Shown here piece after piece: positions 1 through 9,030 of a stretch of 64,000 nucleotides of DNA (positions within the stretch are counted from its first letter, which is position 1; every line of letters starts with the position of its first letter). The stretch is taken from assembly GCF_004793545.1 (NCBI RefSeq), contig NZ_SRYA01000001.1, forward strand, positions 186,001 to 250,000, read 5' to 3'. Made by a program: the position numbers and the translations under genes. The notes beneath the pieces are model-generated. The model was not told the origin of the DNA and did not search any database. It saw nothing but the letters and a program-made list of their open reading frames with translations. The stretch comes from Petralouisia muris (GTDB taxonomy: Bacteria; Bacillota; Clostridia; Lachnospirales; Lachnospiraceae).

Positions 1-12
1 AAGATTGAAGTT

Positions 13-1266
13 TCATTGAAGATAGGAAAATTTCCTTATTGGTATCTGAACCTTAAATTCGACCAGTCCGCGATCGCAGTGAACGCTGATTTTTCCGCCA
101 TGCGATAACGTGATTGCTTTTGCTATGGCAAGACCCAGTCCATAGTGTCCGTCCTCGCCGTTTCGGACAGCATCCACACGGTAAAACCTTTCAAAAAGCT
201 GCTTTCTTTGCTCCGGCGCAATCGCCTCGCCTGCATTAATCACGGATAGCCTGGCAGACCCATCCTCCGCTTTTAATATAAGCTGAACGTCTTTGCCGCT
301 GTTCCCGTAACGGATTGCATTATCCAGCAAGATAGAGACAAGCTGCTTCAATTGCACACTATTTCCCTCAAGGACAATATTATCCATTACGCTGCAATTC
401 AGAATCAGGCCATTTTCATAAGCTACGCTTTCAAAAGGCAGCGCCTCCCCATTTACAAGATGGGAGAAGTCGATGGGTTCCCTTTGAGGCAAAACATGTT
501 CGATACGGGAAAGCTCCAGCAGTTGAGACACCAATAGGCCCATCCGCTCATTTTCGTATTGAATATTGGCAAGCCATTTGTTAGCGCCAAGTTCTCTTGC
601 TAAAAGCTCCGCATTGGTGCTGACAATCGATATCGGCGTTTTCAGCTCATGCCCCGCATCGGAAATAAATTGCTTTTGCTTCTGATAGCTTTCTTCCAGC
701 GGTTTCACGATCTGCCTTGCAAGATAAATCGCAAGGAAGAACAGGGCAACGATAGCAAGTCCGCCGAATATCAGCGTATAACGAAACAGGGTGCCCATGC
801 TTTCCTGAATAATGGTATTGTCTTTAAAGGAAACAAGCATATATCCGCCTTTGTCCATCGTATAATAAATAAGGTTATTTTTCACGCCTGTTACTTTATC
901 ATCTGCCAATACATCACGGGCAAAACCTTCCAGTTCTTCCTCGCTGTACACGGTTTGCTGCGGATTATTGATTTCAAGGAGCTTTCCGTCGTATGTCATT
1001 GCAACCGTATAAAAAGTGGAAAGCTGAAATGACGGTAAATCCAAATAGTGAGGCTTTCTCAGGTCAGGTTCGGGCTTAGCGGGAGGAGGCGCGTCAAAAG
1101 GCTGGGACAGGACATACTGTTCGGCATGTTCCCTTAACATTCCGCGGTTTTGCTTTGACATTTCATAATAGCTGGAAGCGTAAATAACCGCAAGCGTCCC
1201 TACCCATAAGAGCGCCAGAACAGACATAATGGCGGCAACGATTTTTCTCCGGGACTTTTTAAACAT
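13..1266 (-). CDS. Membrane sensor histidine kinase (HisKA/HATPase_c)
   Basis: 417-residue sensor kinase. An N-terminal membrane segment (about residues 9-31) and a second one (about 161-184) flank an extracytoplasmic sensor region of roughly 125 residues. The phospho-acceptor motif is SDAGHELKTPIS, followed by the N-box LLDNAIRYGNSG and the G-box YGLGLAIAKAI. It should phosphorylate the response regulator encoded immediately upstream, whose last bases overlap its start by 8 nt, implying translational coupling. The stop codon is at 13-15, so the gene is complete. The stimulus is unknown; proline-rich residues near 60-70 of the sensor region give no ligand clue. Confidence 0.93.
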   Translation of the reverse strand: MFKKSRRKIVAAIMSVLALLWVGTLAVIYASSYYEMSKQNRGMLREHAEQYVLSQPFDAPPPAKPEPDLRKPHYLDLPSFQLSTFYTVAMTYDGKLLEINNPQQTVYSEEELEGFARDVLADDKVTGVKNNLIYYTMDKGGYMLVSFKDNTIIQESMGTLFRYTLIFGGLAIVALFFLAIYLARQIVKPLEESYQKQKQFISDAGHELKTPISIVSTNAELLARELGANKWLANIQYENERMGLLVSQLLELSRIEHVLPQREPIDFSHLVNGEALPFESVAYENGLILNCSVMDNIVLEGNSVQLKQLVSILLDNAIRYGNSGKDVQLILKAEDGSARLSVINAGEAIAPEQRKQLFERFYRVDAVRNGEDGHYGLGLAIAKAITLSHGGKISVHCDRGLVEFKVQIPIRKFSYLQ

Positions 1267-1942
1267 TACTGTACCTCAATTCATATCCGATCCCACGAAC
1301 TGCTTTAATTTCCGTTTTTGCTTTTACAAATGAAAGCTTTTTTCGGGTAAAGGACATATATACTTCCACATTATTGTATTCCGCTTCATTGTTGAAGCCC
1401 CATATTTTTACTGCAAGCTGCTCACGGGATAGAATCTGTCCCCCATTGGCAATGAGATATTCCAGAATACGGTATTCCTTTTCGCTGAGCCTTATACTCT
1501 GTCCGCCGGTGGTACAGGAAAGCATATTTGTATTGGTATCCAAGGAGATATCCCCATAGGCCAATGTTCCATCTGCTGAGTTGATGTTCCGTCTGCCCAG
1601 GGCCCGAAGCCTTGCTAGCAGCTCGCAGGTCTGGAAAGGCTTGGTAAGATAATCGTCAGCTCCGCTGTCCAGCCCCAGAACCTTATCGTCAAGCTCGGCT
1701 TTTGCCGTCAGCATTAAGATGGGCGTGCGTATCCCTTTCTGCCGGGCTTTCCTGGCAATCTCATGTCCGTTCATTCCCGGCAGCATCACATCAAGGATCA
1801 CAATATCATAAATATCACTTTCCACAGCCGCCAGGCCATCTAATCCATTCACGTAATGATCCACCTCATATTTTTCCAGACGTAAAATCTCGCACAACGC
1901 CTGCGCCATTCTTTTTTCATCTTCTACAAGTAACAGCCGCAT
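1259..1942 (-). CDS. OmpR-family response regulator
   Basis: Response regulator of 227 residues with an N-terminal receiver domain (VEDE acidic pocket, phospho-acceptor Asp in VILDVMLPG, Lys in TKPF) and a C-terminal winged-helix DNA-binding domain ending in KAVRGIGYELR. I chose the ATG at 1942 because GGAGG lies 8 nt upstream of it; a GTG 15 nt further out would overlap that ribosome site. It is the partner of the kinase downstream. The leader contains a 15-bp perfect palindrome and a second inverted repeat (1970-2006) that recur in the osmolyte-transporter region near 49.66 kb, so the gene may belong to the same regulon as that transporter. Confidence 0.93.
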   Translation of the reverse strand: MRLLLVEDEKRMAQALCEILRLEKYEVDHYVNGLDGLAAVESDIYDIVILDVMLPGMNGHEIARKARQKGIRTPILMLTAKAELDDKVLGLDSGADDYLTKPFQTCELLARLRALGRRNINSADGTLAYGDISLDTNTNMLSCTTGGQSIRLSEKEYRILEYLIANGGQILSREQLAVKIWGFNNEAEYNNVEVYMSFTRKKLSFVKAKTEIKAVRGIGYELRYSNV

Positions 1943-1969
1943 ACCAAACACCTCCACTTATACCCGTGA

Positions 1970-2009
1970 GCCAAATGATTTGGCAAATAAGTATGCTCTT
2001 GAGTATAAT
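1970..2009 (+). promoter_or_regulatory. Palindromic promoter/operator element, copy A
   Basis: GCCAAATGATTTGGC (1970-1984) is a perfect 15-bp palindrome. It is followed by ATGCTC-TT-GAGTAT (1993-2006), an inverted repeat with one mismatch. TTGGCA (1980-1985) and TATAAT (2004-2009) are 18 bp apart and would form a rightward sigma-A promoter. The response regulator lies leftward of it, so for that gene the element would act as an operator in the leader. The same arrangement with the same spacing occurs at 49656-49694. The regulator that binds is not known. Confidence 0.6.
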
Positions 2010-2085
2010 GCTATTATATCATTATACTGCCTAAAATTGAAAAAAGATTGAAAACGATAATGAAAAAACAAGGTGTGTTTGAAAA

Positions 2086-2140
2086 ATACTTTAGGGAAGT
2101 ATGACCCAATACATGTCTTACTTCCCTCTTGTCTCTTTTT
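2086..2140. terminator. Bidirectional hairpin terminator
   Basis: The stem pairs AGGGAAGTA-t-GAC (2093-2105) with GTC-t-TACTTCCCT (2115-2127). On the plus strand it is followed by CTTGTCTCTTTTT; on the minus strand by AAAGTATTTTTC. It would end leftward transcription of the alcohol dehydrogenase gene and any rightward transcript from the 1980-2009 promoter. Confidence 0.7.
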
Positions 2141-2152
2141 GTTAATTTTGTC

Positions 2153-3259
2153 TTACTGATTCACAATTGCAATTTTGAATCCATCCATCCGGATATTTGT
2201 TTCCATTGCTTCATTGATCGCATCCAACGGAAATTTATGTGAAACAAGTTCTCCTACAGGCCACCCCTGCTTCATGGCTTCTTTCAGCATTTCCATAGCC
2301 TGCAGCCAGTCCTTTGCCTGATAGGTCCATGAACCAGTAACTTTAATCTCTTTATTGCAGATATCCAGATGTGGATTATAGGTTGTATCACCATTATTTA
2401 CGAAAAAGCCCAGTTCACACATAGCTCCTCCGCGGCGTACATAATGCCAGATAGTCGATGCAGCCTTCGGTGAACCGGTACATTGAAATGCCATTTCTGC
2501 ACCCTTGCCTTCTGTAAGCTCTTTTACCCGCATCCCAGCATCCTCTTTTAAGAAATTAATCGTCCAATTAGCGCCAAGCTTCTTTGCCATACCAAGACGC
2601 TTTTCATCTCCGTCCACTGCAATGATATTTCTGCATCCCATTGTCCGTACCGTTGTCAGAAGAAGCAGGCCAATCGGTCCGCATCCCTGAATAAGAACAT
2701 AGGAATCATGCTTGAAATTAAAAATTTCTTTTGCCTTTTCTACCGCATGCACCACAACGGCAGCTGGTTCAATCAGAAGACGGCTGTCCAAATCCTCCAT
2801 ATCGGATACATTGAAAATAACGCCGCCGGCTTTAATCTTTATGTATTCCCCAAACCATCCGTGAAAGAAATTTTCCTCTCCAGGCAACAACCCAAATATT
2901 TCTCCTCCATCACACAGATGAATCTGCTCCGGATGCTTTACACAGGTATCGCAAGTTCCGCAAGGCTTCAGACCTGTTACAACCTTATCTCCAACACTCA
3001 ACGGTTTTCCTGAATAATCTTTGGTTACATTCTTTCCGAGCTTTACAATCGTACCAGTTCCTTCATGACCAAGCTGAATCGGAATATATCCAAACGGATC
3101 TCCTTTGTATTCATGGACATCTGTTCCGCAGATACCACATCCTTCCACTTTTACAAGAACTTCATCATCATTAATCTCCGGAATCGGAAATTCTCTGACA
3201 TCAATCTTCTTTTCTCCTGTTAATACTGCTACTTTTGCTGCTTCTGGAATTTTACACAT
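2153..3259 (-). CDS. Zinc-dependent medium-chain alcohol/polyol dehydrogenase
   Basis: 368-residue NAD(P)-dependent dehydrogenase of the zinc MDR superfamily. The catalytic-zinc motifs are GCGICGTDVHE and GHEGTG. The structural zinc loop is complete (CGTCDTC followed by a fourth Cys in IHLC). The nucleotide-binding fold has QGCGPIGLLL with an acidic residue (VDGDE) after the second strand, which favours NAD. It resembles threonine/butanediol/sorbitol-type dehydrogenases, but the substrate cannot be assigned. AAGGATGG precedes the ATG. It sits 141 nt downstream of a broken TetR-type gene on the same strand, which may once have controlled it. Confidence 0.9.
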   Translation of the reverse strand: MCKIPEAAKVAVLTGEKKIDVREFPIPEINDDEVLVKVEGCGICGTDVHEYKGDPFGYIPIQLGHEGTGTIVKLGKNVTKDYSGKPLSVGDKVVTGLKPCGTCDTCVKHPEQIHLCDGGEIFGLLPGEENFFHGWFGEYIKIKAGGVIFNVSDMEDLDSRLLIEPAAVVVHAVEKAKEIFNFKHDSYVLIQGCGPIGLLLLTTVRTMGCRNIIAVDGDEKRLGMAKKLGANWTINFLKEDAGMRVKELTEGKGAEMAFQCTGSPKAASTIWHYVRRGGAMCELGFFVNNGDTTYNPHLDICNKEIKVTGSWTYQAKDWLQAMEMLKEAMKQGWPVGELVSHKFPLDAINEAMETNIRMDGFKIAIVNQ

Positions 3260-3367
3260 GGAAGCACCATCCTTTCTTTATTGATATTTTTCTAACAATC
3301 TGTACTTTCATTGTAAAATTCAATTGCTTTGAACACAAGTTACACATAATTCCAACTGTTAAAAATA

Positions 3368-3389
3368 TTACACATCACTCAAAATGTAA
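3368..3389. promoter_or_regulatory. Candidate operator upstream of the alcohol dehydrogenase
   Basis: TTACA-N12-TGTAA forms an inverted repeat between the broken tetR and the dehydrogenase gene, and a second half-like copy TTACACAT occurs at 3340-3347. The position fits a site for the neighbouring TetR-family protein. The match is short and the region AT-rich, so this is weak. Confidence 0.3.
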
Positions 3390-3400
3390 CATCATATTTT

Positions 3401-3948
3401 TTACAAATCTTTTAATAATTCAAATAATTTAGGCGGTAACGCATCCAGCAGACGTTCTGTTATTTCTTCTGGCGCCAAAGGCATCTTATGTTTCGTCCAT
3501 TCCGCAGTCATATAAATCGAACCGTAACAGTACATGCGTAACAGAAAATCAATCTCTGCTGTTAAAAGCCCGTCTCCCTTTTTATGAATCACATCCTTAT
3601 AAAACTGATAGATACATTCATAATCATAATCAATCAAACAATTTTGCGCTGAGGACGAAAAGGCTGATGTAAAAAAACTCTTTCCTCCACCATCAATCGA
3701 ATTTTTGTAACAAGGCCTTCCCGAAGTGACAGACTAATCCCCATTTGTCTGAACGATTTCTGTGCCAGAATATCGAAATACCAGTTTACCAGATCATATT
3801 TATCCTTAAAATAACGGTAAAACGTAGGTCTGGTCACTTCACATGCTTCTACAATCTCAGTCACAGTAATTCGGTCGAGCGACTCATATTCCATCAAAGA
3901 AATCAGTGCTTTTATGAATTTTCGTTTGATTCTTTCTGATGAATTCAT
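3401..3948 (-). pseudogene. TetR/AcrR-family regulator, frameshifted
   Basis: Two adjacent reading frames together give one TetR-type repressor of about 182 residues. The first (3948 to 3634) carries the helix-turn-helix (ITVTEIVEACEVTRPTFYRYF). The second (ending 3401) carries the ligand-binding half (DYDYECIYQFYKDVI through LLDALPPKLFELLKDL). The frames join at a run of seven A on the plus strand (3671-3677): removing one base restores continuous coding (ERVFFTSAFSSSAQNCLIDY). The cause may be a real mutation, slippage or a sequencing error in the homopolymer. The likely target is the downstream dehydrogenase. Confidence 0.8.
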
Positions 3949-4093
3949 AAATACGAAGTTCTCCTTCCTGTTTTACATCCATACTAATTTATACCATATT
4001 ATCAAAAAAGGATGGAAGATTCCACCCTTTTCTGCAAGTCTCTGTTTCTTTATGGTTATGCTATCGCTTTCTATTTGCTGGATTCCAAAATTC

Positions 4094-5810
4094 TTATTTC
4101 TTTACCGTCACACTGATTGTTACTTTCTTTTTGCCGGATGTTACGGCAATTTTAGCGGTTCCCGCTTTCTTGCCGGTAATTTTTCCCTTGGAGGTTACCG
4201 TCGCCACTTTCTTATTGCTGCTCTTCCAGGATTTAACTCCGTCTCCCTCTGTCATGGAGACAACCTTCACTGCCGTGGTTGACTTCTTGACTTGTAAGGG
4301 GATTTTTTTCACATTCAGCTTAATGGTTGCTTTCAGCTTATTGGTTTTTCTGGTTTCTGCCGTCTTACAGGTTGTGCAGGTTCTGGTCTCTGTGCTTTGC
4401 TGCAATGCGGTGGGTTTGGCTGTCTCTTTCCATTCTCCAAAGGAATGTCCGGTTTTGGGCAGATCCTTGGTGTTCATAACCGTTCCGCATACCGTACATT
4501 TCTGCTGCTGGGAGCCTGCTTCAGTGCAGGTGGCTGCTTTGGCAGTTGTAAAGCTTCCGGCTTTGTGTCCGGCTGCTGGGATGGTTTCTGCCTTTGTGGC
4601 TGCATGGCATTTGCTGCATTCTAACACTTTCGTTCCCACTTCCGTACAGGTGGCTGGTTTTAAGGATTTCTGGACAAAATTGTGGCTGCAGACATTCACA
4701 GTAACTGTGCCAAGCGCATACTCCTTAATCCCCTCAGAATTTTCTTTTTCCAGACGCACTCGAATCCGTATCTTTTTCCCTTCAACCGCGTCAGGATCTA
4801 CAGTAAAGCCTGTCTTCGCCTCATTGAGACTGACTTCTCCCCATTTTCTATAGAAATAATAGGTAAAGCTGCCTGTCTCTGTCACACCGTTTTTATGCTC
4901 CAAATCAAATGTTTTCCATTCCAATTCCACATTGTTAATGGTTTCTCCAGGAACCGCAACAATTTCCTTTGCGACTGCCTGCGCGTAACTGCTACTTACG
5001 CTGATTTCATCTTCACACCAGTCTTCATAACTCTCGCCATCCGCTACTGGAATTGTACATTTGGCTGCCATATATCCATATCCATTTTCTCCAACTGCTT
5101 TCACGGTTCCGTCTGCCGCTACAGAAATAATCTCTTCATCATAAGAAGTATATGTAACCGTATATTTTCCGGGTTCCAGCTTTTCCCACTTCTTCATACC
5201 TGTCTGTTACAACAGATTTTTCATGGGTAAATGTCTTTTCTCCGCCCAAAGGAAGGGCAACCCGATACTCTATCGTTGCCGTTCCGGGATTTTCAGCCGT
5301 CAGAAGAATATCGTTTCCATTCTTTTTCACAGTAAACACATTTGCATTTGCAGTTTTCAGATCCTGTTCCAAAACCTTCACTTCTTTCAGATCCAGCATA
5401 ATTTCTGCACCGTCAGGATGTTCCTTATTCTGTGCACTACCTTCAATTTTCCCGTCTTTGTATGTAAATACTGTACTTTTCAGCACTTCATAACTGCTTG
5501 TTTGAATCCAATAGTAGGGTTTCATAATATTGATCCACAAAAATTTTCTCCCCTGTTCTTCTCCCCCAGCTTTTATAATGGCATAAAGGTTACAGTAATA
5601 ATCCTCGGACTCATTTTCTCCCTCTAGTTTTGCTTTCAAATCATCCCTTAACACTTTGGGGTTAATTGTAATCCGCTCCCCTTTTTCACCGCTTACCGTA
5701 TAAACGCTGGAATCTACGAACTCGCCCATACTGCTTTCCAGACGCCATTCAATCTCTGTTACCTGGCGACTCATGTAATGCTTGTCGCCTATGCTGAGGA
5801 TTTCTGCCAT
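4094..5810 (-). pseudogene. Remnant of a secreted Ig-like (BIG2) surface protein
   Basis: Two overlapping frames appear to be one broken gene. The upstream part (5810-5139, 223 residues) runs out of frame at about 5200, where the downstream part (5197-4094, 367 residues) takes over. The second part has zinc-ribbon-like repeats (ECSKC..AAGHKAG, KCTVCG..KTGHSFGEW, TCTTC) and a C-terminal bacterial Ig-like domain ending in a lysine/valine strand pattern (VKSWKSSNKKVATVTSKG). The first ATG has no ribosome site and no signal peptide follows it; the frame begins directly after the terminator of the rubredoxin gene. It is therefore probably truncated at the 5' end as well as frameshifted. Confidence 0.65.
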
Positions 5811-5834
5811 GGGCTGTCGAAATATCAGGCATGC

Positions 5835-5860
5835 AAAACAGCCTGCGAAACCGCAGGCTG
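5835..5860 (-). terminator. Rho-independent terminator after rubredoxin
   Basis: CAGCCTGCG (5839-5847) pairs perfectly with CGCAGGCTG (5852-5860), and on the minus strand the stem is followed by TTTT. It lies 20 nt downstream of the rubredoxin stop codon. Confidence 0.85.
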
Positions 5861-5879
5861 CCGACAGTAAAAAGTATTC

Positions 5880-6041
5880 TTACTGCTCTTTTACAAACAC
5901 ATCTTTCCCCAATCCGCACAAAGGACATACCCAATCTTCCGGCAAGTCTTCAAATGCTGTTCCAGGGGCAATTCCGTTATCTGGATCACCAGCTTCGGGA
6001 TCATACACATATCCGCAGGGTTCGCAAACATACTTGTCCAT
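5880..6041 (-). CDS. Rubredoxin
   Basis: 53-residue cytoplasmic electron carrier holding one iron ligated by four cysteines. Both metal loops are present: [12 protein letters not shown] near the N-terminus and [11 protein letters not shown] near the C-terminus, with the usual [11 protein letters not shown] segment between. The start at 6041 has the strong ribosome site AGGAGGTGAAAGG immediately upstream, and the stop is TAA at 5882-5880. The gene follows the feo cluster and a DUF2325 gene on the same strand, and a good terminator follows it. In anaerobes rubredoxin feeds electrons to oxygen- or peroxide-reducing enzymes; no partner oxidoreductase is adjacent here. Confidence 0.95.
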   Translation of the reverse strand: MDKYVCEPCGYVYDPEAGDPDNGIAPGTAFEDLPEDWVCPLCGLGKDVFVKEQ

Positions 6042-6153
6042 CCTTTCACCTCCTTCATAAGATGATATTTACCTCTATATATTACCATATAATATGAAAA
6101 ATATACACTGCCAAATGGAATATTTTTCCATTGTATTTGCATCTGTTTGGAAA

Positions 6154-6435
6154 TCAGCAGCATTTTTCGGAGAGAATTTCTGTCAGGGCGCTGCCGCTGC
6201 TGGTATGGCACCGGACAATATCTGCCTGGACCTTCTGGGCTTCGGCCACTGCGCATCGAACCATTTTATGGGACACTGTATTGGTAAACAGAACTACCAA
6301 ATCCGGGCAGCCAATTTTATCCTTCAAATTACCGGACATTTGGGTAAAAACCTTGGCTTTGCATTGATATTCTTTACATATTTTTTTATACTGACAGACC
6401 ATGCGGTCGTGGCCGCCAATAATTACGACGCTCAT
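6154..6435 (-). CDS. DUF2325 family protein
   Basis: 93-residue small protein starting MSVVIIGGHDRMVCQYK, the typical start of the DUF2325 family. It carries several cysteines (residues 14, 20, 25 region, 43, 61, 76 and a terminal CC), which could bind metal or respond to redox state; the biochemical role of the family is not established. The ribosome site GGAGGAAATAAG precedes the ATG. It lies between feoB and the rubredoxin gene on the same strand, separated from feoB by a strong hairpin terminator, so it may be read through or use its own promoter. Confidence 0.85.
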   Translation of the reverse strand: MSVVIIGGHDRMVCQYKKICKEYQCKAKVFTQMSGNLKDKIGCPDLVVLFTNTVSHKMVRCAVAEAQKVQADIVRCHTSSGSALTEILSEKCC

Positions 6436-6454
6436 CTTATTTCCTCCTGTTCCA

Positions 6455-6500
6455 CTTTTAAAAACCGGGGAATTGTGCAGTGGACATTACACAATTCCCC
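6455..6500 (-). terminator. Terminator after feoB
   Basis: GGGGAATTGTG (6467-6477) pairs perfectly with CACAATTCCCC (6490-6500). On the minus strand the stem is followed by GGTTTTT. It sits between the feoB stop (6526) and the DUF2325 start. Confidence 0.8.
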
Positions 6501-6525
6501 ATATTTTTTGTTCGATGACTCTCTC

Positions 6526-8712
6526 TTATCTTGCCCCTGCAAGCCCTTTTACTTTCAGGCTGCTGCCTTCCCGACAGGGGCGAAACAGCAGATAAATAAA
6601 TCCTGCAATCAAAATCAGCGCCACAACCGTTCCGATTCCAAAGGTTCCCAGGGTAATCCAGGTTCCAATCTGATAAATGCAAAGCGCCACAACATAAGCC
6701 AGAACACACTGATACCCAATGGCAAACCAGAACCACCTGATGTTGTTCATTTCCCGCTTGATGGCTCCCATTGCCGCAAAACAGGGTGCGCACAATAGAT
6801 TAAATACCATAAAGGAATACGCTGCAACTGCTGTCATGGAAGAGGCCAGCAATCCCCAAATCTCTTCTCCGTCCTCTGCTACCTCCGCATAGCCAAAAAT
6901 AATGCCGAAGGTGCTTATAACATTTTCTTTGGCAACCAGCCCTGTAATTGCTGCAACCGCTGATTTCCAGTCGCCCCAGCCAAGAGGGATAAAAATCCAT
7001 GCAAATGTATTTCCAATGGCCGCCATAATACTGTTATCAAGCTCCATCTGATCCAGCATGCGGAACTGTCCGTCCACCCAGCCGAAATATGTGGTAAACC
7101 ATACGAAAATCGTAGACAGCATAATAATCGTTCCTGCCTTCTTAATAAAGGACCATCCCCGCTCCCACATACTTCTCAGCACATTTCCAGGAGTAGGCAT
7201 ATGGTAAGCCGGCAGCTCCATTACAAAGGGTGCAGGATCTCCTGCAAACATCCTTGTTTTCTTTAAAATAATTCCAGAACAAATCACTGCTGCAATTCCT
7301 ACGAAAAATGCACTGAAGGAAACCCACCAGGCGTTTCCAAAAAACGCTCCTGCAATCAATGCGATAATCGGAAGCTTCGCCCCGCATGGAATAAAGGTGG
7401 TAGTCATAATCGTCATTTTCCGATCTCTGTCATTTTCAATGGTGCGGCTTGCCATAATCCCCGGTACGCCGCAGCCTGTTCCAATCAGCATCGGAATAAA
7501 GGATTTCCCGGAAAGACCGAACTTACGGAAAATACGGTCCATGATAAACGCCACTCTCGCCATATATCCGCAGGCTTCCAGAAACGCCAGAAACAGGAAT
7601 AATACCAGCATCTGCGGTACGAATCCCAGCACTGCTCCGACGCCTGCCACAATACCGTCTACAATCAATCCCTGCAACCAGGCCGCACAGCCAATGGCTT
7701 CCAATCCGCCAGAAAACAGTTCCGGAATTGCAGGCACATGAATGCTTTCTATGCCAAACAGATTCCATCCTTCTCCAAATACCCCGTCATTCACCCAGCC
7801 GGTTGCCCAGTCTCCTACCGTTGTTACGGACACATAATACACCAGAGCCATCACTGCCGCAAAAATCGGAAGCGCCAGAATACGGTTGGTTACAATCCGA
7901 TCAATTTTATCTGAAACTGTGACCTTCTCTTTCTGTCCTCTGGTATAACAAGCTTCGATAATTGAAGAAATATAAACATATCTTTCATTGGTGATAATAC
8001 TTTCCGCATCATCATCCATTTCTTTTTCCAAAGCTTCAATCTCTGCTTTCACATCCGGCACATGCTTCATCTGCGCAGCTATTTTTTCATCCCGCTCTAA
8101 CAGCTTTACCGCAAAAAACCTTCTCTGCTCCTGCGGAATTTCACTGCCCAGCTTATCTTCAATGGCCGTTAAAACTCCTTCTGTCTCCGGCGAAAACTCA
8201 TGTACGGCTTTTACGTTCCCTTTTCCCTGAGCAAGCTCCAAGGCTTTCTCTGCCGCTTCCATCACACCGTCCCCTTTCAGGGCGGAAATCTCTGTCACCA
8301 GACAGCCCAGCTTTTTGCCCAGCTCCCGGATATGTATCTTTGCCCCGCTTTTGGCAACCACATCCATCATATTCACAGCCATAACAACTGGAATTCCCAG
8401 TTCCATCAGCTGGGTGGAAAGGTACAGGTTCCGCTCAAGATTAGTTCCGTCCACAATATTTAAAATAACATCCGGACGCTCTCCAATCAGATAATTTCTG
8501 GCAACCACTTCTTCCAGCGTATAAGGCGACAGGGAATAAATTCCCGGCAAATCCATAATAACAACATCTTTATGCCCTTTTAGTTTTCCTTCCTTTTTCT
8601 CAACCGTAACTCCAGGCCAGTTTCCCACAAACTGATTGGAACCAGTCAAACCATTGAACAAGGTTGTTTTCCCGCAGTTTGGATTTCCTGCTAACGCAAT
8701 TTTTACTGACAT
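6526..8712 (-). CDS. feoB: Ferrous iron transporter FeoB
   Basis: 728-residue inner-membrane Fe(II) transporter. The N-terminal GTPase domain shows G1 GNPNCGKTT (residues 8-16), G3 DLPG and G4 NMMD. A helical spacer precedes the polytopic membrane half, which has the two inverted Gate segments (around TGCGVPGIMASRTI and TTFIPCGAKLPI). Length is close to the usual 650-780. AGGAG precedes the ATG. It follows two feoA genes on the same strand, and a DtxR-type box (8762-8775) lies in its upstream gap, implying iron-dependent repression of feoB itself as well as of the whole operon. Confidence 0.97.
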   Translation of the reverse strand: MSVKIALAGNPNCGKTTLFNGLTGSNQFVGNWPGVTVEKKEGKLKGHKDVVIMDLPGIYSLSPYTLEEVVARNYLIGERPDVILNIVDGTNLERNLYLSTQLMELGIPVVMAVNMMDVVAKSGAKIHIRELGKKLGCLVTEISALKGDGVMEAAEKALELAQGKGNVKAVHEFSPETEGVLTAIEDKLGSEIPQEQRRFFAVKLLERDEKIAAQMKHVPDVKAEIEALEKEMDDDAESIITNERYVYISSIIEACYTRGQKEKVTVSDKIDRIVTNRILALPIFAAVMALVYYVSVTTVGDWATGWVNDGVFGEGWNLFGIESIHVPAIPELFSGGLEAIGCAAWLQGLIVDGIVAGVGAVLGFVPQMLVLFLFLAFLEACGYMARVAFIMDRIFRKFGLSGKSFIPMLIGTGCGVPGIMASRTIENDRDRKMTIMTTTFIPCGAKLPIIALIAGAFFGNAWWVSFSAFFVGIAAVICSGIILKKTRMFAGDPAPFVMELPAYHMPTPGNVLRSMWERGWSFIKKAGTIIMLSTIFVWFTTYFGWVDGQFRMLDQMELDNSIMAAIGNTFAWIFIPLGWGDWKSAVAAITGLVAKENVISTFGIIFGYAEVAEDGEEIWGLLASSMTAVAAYSFMVFNLLCAPCFAAMGAIKREMNNIRWFWFAIGYQCVLAYVVALCIYQIGTWITLGTFGIGTVVALILIAGFIYLLFRPCREGSSLKVKGLAGAR

Positions 8713-8761
8713 TTCACAACTCCTATCCGCCTTCCGGCAAGTTTTTTCTTACTTACTATAA

Positions 8762-8775
8762 TTAGCACTTACTAA
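8762..8775. promoter_or_regulatory. DtxR-family metal-regulator box upstream of feoB
   Basis: TTAG-CACTTA-CTAA is an inverted repeat of the TTAG-N6-CTAA form, identical in half-sites and spacing to the site at 9305-9318. It lies in the 83-nt gap between feoA and feoB. Confidence 0.6.
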
Positions 8776-8795
8776 CCTATAACCAAAAAAAATAA

Positions 8796-9017
8796 TCACA
8801 TCACTTCAATCATTTCTGCATCCGCTTTTCTCAGAGACAATTCATATCCCCGCACCGTTACTTCCACTGGATCGCCAAGAGGCGCTACCTTCCGCACAAA
8901 TATATCTATGCCTTTCGTAATGCCCATATCCATAATTCTCCGCTTCACGGGGCCTTCTCCATGCAATTTTGCAACTTTAACCGTTTCTCCGCAAGGGATC
9001 TGCTTTAATGTCCTCAT
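8796..9017 (-). CDS. feoA: FeoA domain protein (second copy)
   Basis: 73-residue SH3-like FeoA protein, a cytosolic partner that modulates FeoB. The family pattern is visible: an N-terminal LKQIPCGETVKVAKL strand, the central KRRIMDMGITKG segment and the C-terminal VEVTVRGYELSLRKADAEMIEV. The ribosome site GGGAGG lies upstream of the ATG. It is placed between the other feoA and feoB. Tandem feoA genes are common in Clostridia. Confidence 0.95.
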   Translation of the reverse strand: MRTLKQIPCGETVKVAKLHGEGPVKRRIMDMGITKGIDIFVRKVAPLGDPVEVTVRGYELSLRKADAEMIEVM

Positions 9018-9030
9018 GCTCTTTCCTCCC

